Under the pieces are notes generated by a model. That model searched no databases. It saw only the letters and a program-made list of their open reading frames with translations, and was not told where the DNA came from. 8,351 nt of DNA from JBKBXU01 sp046313675. Lineage in GTDB: Bacteria; Bacteroidota; Bacteroidia; Cytophagales; Cytophagaceae. The translations under genes were made by a program, and so were the position numbers. The stretch is from NCBI GenBank assembly GCA_046313675.1, contig JBKBXU010000208.1, forward strand, positions 1-8,351, given 5' to 3'. Shown piece by piece: positions 7,136 to 8,351 of the stretch. Numbering within the stretch: the first letter of the stretch is position 1; every line of letters begins with the position of its first letter.

Positions 7136-7731
7136 TACTTATTGCCTTTAAATTTCTCCATGGTATGTCCATTCCCGGCATTAACATCACCGGCATTAAA
7201 AATTCTGAATAAAGTAAGGAATAAAATTTTAATATCCATCCAAAGCGTCAAATTATCAATATATTCCAGGTCATAGTTAAACTTTTCCTCCCAACTAAGC
7301 CTGTTTCTTCCGGAAACTTGTGCAAGCCCTGTTATCCCCGGCTTAACATTGTGCCTTTGGAACTGACGCGAGTTATAAAGATCCAGGTATTCCATAAGTA
7401 AAGGCCGTGGGCCGACCAGGCTTATATCCCCCCGTAAAACATTGATTAGCTGCGGAAGCTCATCCAGCGAATACTTTCTCATGAAATGACCAATGGGCGT
7501 GATTCGGTCTACATCACCTTTGTCTTCCAATGATGCAGCACGCATGGTGCAAAATTTAATAAGCTTAAAGGCCTCTCCTTTATATCCAGGCCTTTTTTGA
7601 ATAAAAAACACATTCCCTTTCTGTAAAAAAAATAGCATTATAGTCAGCAATATAAAAGCCGGGAACAGCAGAAGAAGAGCTACTGCCGCTATGAAATAAT
7701 CCATGCCGGGTTTTACAAAATTCCTGTACAT
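7135..7731 (-). CDS. pglC: PglC-like monotopic phosphoglycosyl transferase (bacterial sugar transferase)
   Basis: This 198-residue protein is the minimal-size, monotopic type of initiating transferase, like PglC and unlike the larger WbaP/WcaJ proteins. It transfers a phospho-sugar from a UDP-sugar to undecaprenyl phosphate on the cytoplasmic face of the inner membrane. Residues 11-36 are one hydrophobic segment with Pro24 at its break, as expected for the re-entrant membrane helix. Conserved blocks follow: FIQKRPGYKGEAFKLIKFCTMR (43-64), RKYSLDELPQL (85-95, with the catalytic Asp90-Glu91 dyad), LRGDISLVGPRPL (99-111), KPGITGLAQVSGRN (130-143) and YDLEYIDN (153-160). It is the first gene of the three-gene cluster, and its TAA shares a base with the next ATG. 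With PglD- and PglE-like neighbours, the donor is probably UDP-diNAc-bacillosamine or similar, starting an O-antigen, capsule or protein-linked glycan. I saw no convincing promoter in the 60-bp gap upstream. Confidence 0.92.
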   Translation of the reverse strand: MYRNFVKPGMDYFIAAVALLLLFPAFILLTIMLFFLQKGNVFFIQKRPGYKGEAFKLIKFCTMRAASLEDKGDVDRITPIGHFMRKYSLDELPQLINVLRGDISLVGPRPLLMEYLDLYNSRQFQRHNVKPGITGLAQVSGRNRLSWEEKFNYDLEYIDNLTLWMDIKILFLTLFRIFNAGDVNAGNGHTMEKFKGNK

Positions 7732-7755
7732 TATCGATCTTATCTTCTTTTACTA

Positions 7756-7763
7756 TAAATTTG
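7756..7763 (+). promoter_or_regulatory. Candidate -7 element of the ispE promoter
   Basis: TAAATTTG is an exact match to the Bacteroidota -7 consensus TAnnTTTG. It lies 28 bp before the ispE ATG in the 60-bp divergent spacer, so transcription would start about 20 bp before the ATG. There is no TTG at the -33 position; a TTA at 7731-7733 sits 22 bp upstream and is the closest match. It lies over the start of the divergent pglC transcript, so the two promoters may interfere. Confidence 0.5.
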
Positions 7764-7791
7764 CTCTATAAATATAACGTAATCCGCTTAG

Positions 7792-8351
7792 ATGATTTCA
7801 TTTCCCAATGCAAAAATTAATTTAGGACTCTATATTACAGAGAAACGTAAGGATGGTTTTCACTCTATTGAGACCTGTTTTTATCCTATCCCTTTATGCG
7901 ATGCACTGGAAATTTTACCATCGAAATCGACCCTGTTTACGTCCTCAGGTATTGATATACCCGGCTCCGCTAAAGGAAATCTTTGTCTCCAAGCGTATGA
8001 GTTGTTAAAAAAAGATTTCGATTTGCCATCCGTACATATTCATTTACATAAAAACATCCCGATTGGTGCCGGATTGGGAGGTGGTTCTTCTGATGGGGCC
8101 TACACTATAAAGACTTTAAACAAGCTTTTTAAGCTGAACTTGAGGGAAGATCGTATGGCAGAATACGCCGGGAAACTTGGTAGCGACTGTCCATTTTTTA
8201 TTTATAATAATCCTCTTATTGCCAGAGGAAAAGGAGATGAATTTAGCAGTACATCAATTCAGCTTTCAGGGAAATATATGATCCTGGTTTATCCTGATGT
8301 ACACATTTCTACTGCCGAAGCTTATGCAGGTGTCAAGCCGGAATATCCTGG
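7792..8351 (+). CDS. ispE: 4-diphosphocytidyl-2-C-methyl-D-erythritol kinase, 3' end outside window
   Basis: Translated by hand from the ATG at 7792, the frame stays open for 186 codons to the right edge. IspE phosphorylates CDP-methylerythritol at the 2-OH using ATP, the fourth step of the MEP route to isoprenoids, in the cytoplasm. The N-terminus FPNAKINLGLYI carries the catalytic Lys8, and DGFHSIET (21-28) is the usual substrate-binding segment. The GHMP-kinase ATP loop is PIGAGLGGGSSDGA (90-103). GSDCPFF (130-136) holds the catalytic Asp132, equivalent to Asp141 in the E. coli enzyme. ARGKGDEF (144-151) follows. About two thirds of a normal IspE of roughly 270-290 residues is present. The start fits because MISFPNAKINLGL is the standard beginning of Bacteroidota IspE; there is no Shine-Dalgarno sequence. 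It diverges from the pgl-like operon and is functionally unrelated to it. Confidence 0.94.
   Translation, partial: MISFPNAKINLGLYITEKRKDGFHSIETCFYPIPLCDALEILPSKSTLFTSSGIDIPGSAKGNLCLQAYELLKKDFDLPSVHIHLHKNIPIGAGLGGGSSDGAYTIKTLNKLFKLNLREDRMAEYAGKLGSDCPFFIYNNPLIARGKGDEFSSTSIQLSGKYMILVYPDVHISTAEAYAGVKPEYP

Noticed and set aside
6474..7276. Two plus-strand open frames of 119 and 160 codons opposite the aminotransferase, acetyltransferase and sugar transferase genes
   Set aside because: They lie antisense to genes with clear catalytic motifs, and their translations show no domain pattern, so they are shadows.

Overview
The window looks like chromosomal DNA of a member of the Bacteroidota, probably a Cytophagales-type marine or soil bacterium. 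The base composition is moderately AT-rich. Genes lack clear Shine-Dalgarno sequences, and the best promoter candidates have the Bacteroidota TTG/TAnnTTTG form. The protein content also fits: an OprO/OprP-type porin, a very large exported TPR-CHAT protein, and a PglC/PglD/PglE-like sugar cassette. This assignment is inferred from style and protein families, not from a marker gene.

Layout, left to right. Positions 1-847 (minus) hold the N-terminal 282 codons of an outer-membrane porin, which runs off the left edge. Positions 848-1067 are a regulatory spacer. It contains a candidate porin promoter, an 11-bp-phased CTTAACA direct repeat resembling a Pho box, and a long inverted repeat. Positions 1068-5318 (minus) encode a 1416-residue exported protein with many TPRs and a C-terminal CHAT (caspase/separase-like) peptidase domain that keeps its His/Cys dyad. 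Positions 5417-7731 (minus) are a tightly packed three-gene operon, transcribed in the order pglC-like, pglD-like, pglE-like. Positions 7792-8351 (plus) hold the first 186 codons of ispE, transcribed divergently from the pgl operon and cut by the right edge.

The pgl-like trio forms one pathway. PglE aminates UDP-4-keto-6-deoxy-GlcNAc, PglD N-acetylates the product to UDP-N,N'-diacetylbacillosamine or a close relative, and PglC moves the phospho-sugar onto undecaprenyl phosphate to start a glycan. The 4,6-dehydratase (PglF-type) that would make the substrate is not in the window. The genes overlap by 1 bp (TAATG) and 4 bp (ATGA), so they are probably translationally coupled.

The most notable anomaly is at the 5' end of the pglE-like gene. 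The open frame usable from the ATG at 6499 lacks the conserved N-terminal motif. That motif (MSYKIWLSPPHAGG) lies just upstream in another frame, starting exactly at the ATGA overlap. The gene is therefore split by a frameshift in a purine-rich GGA/GAA tract. The second point of interest is the CHAT protein: unlike the cytoplasmic TPR-CHAT proteases of CRISPR type III-E or gasdermin systems, it has a signal peptide and no recognisable effector partner here.
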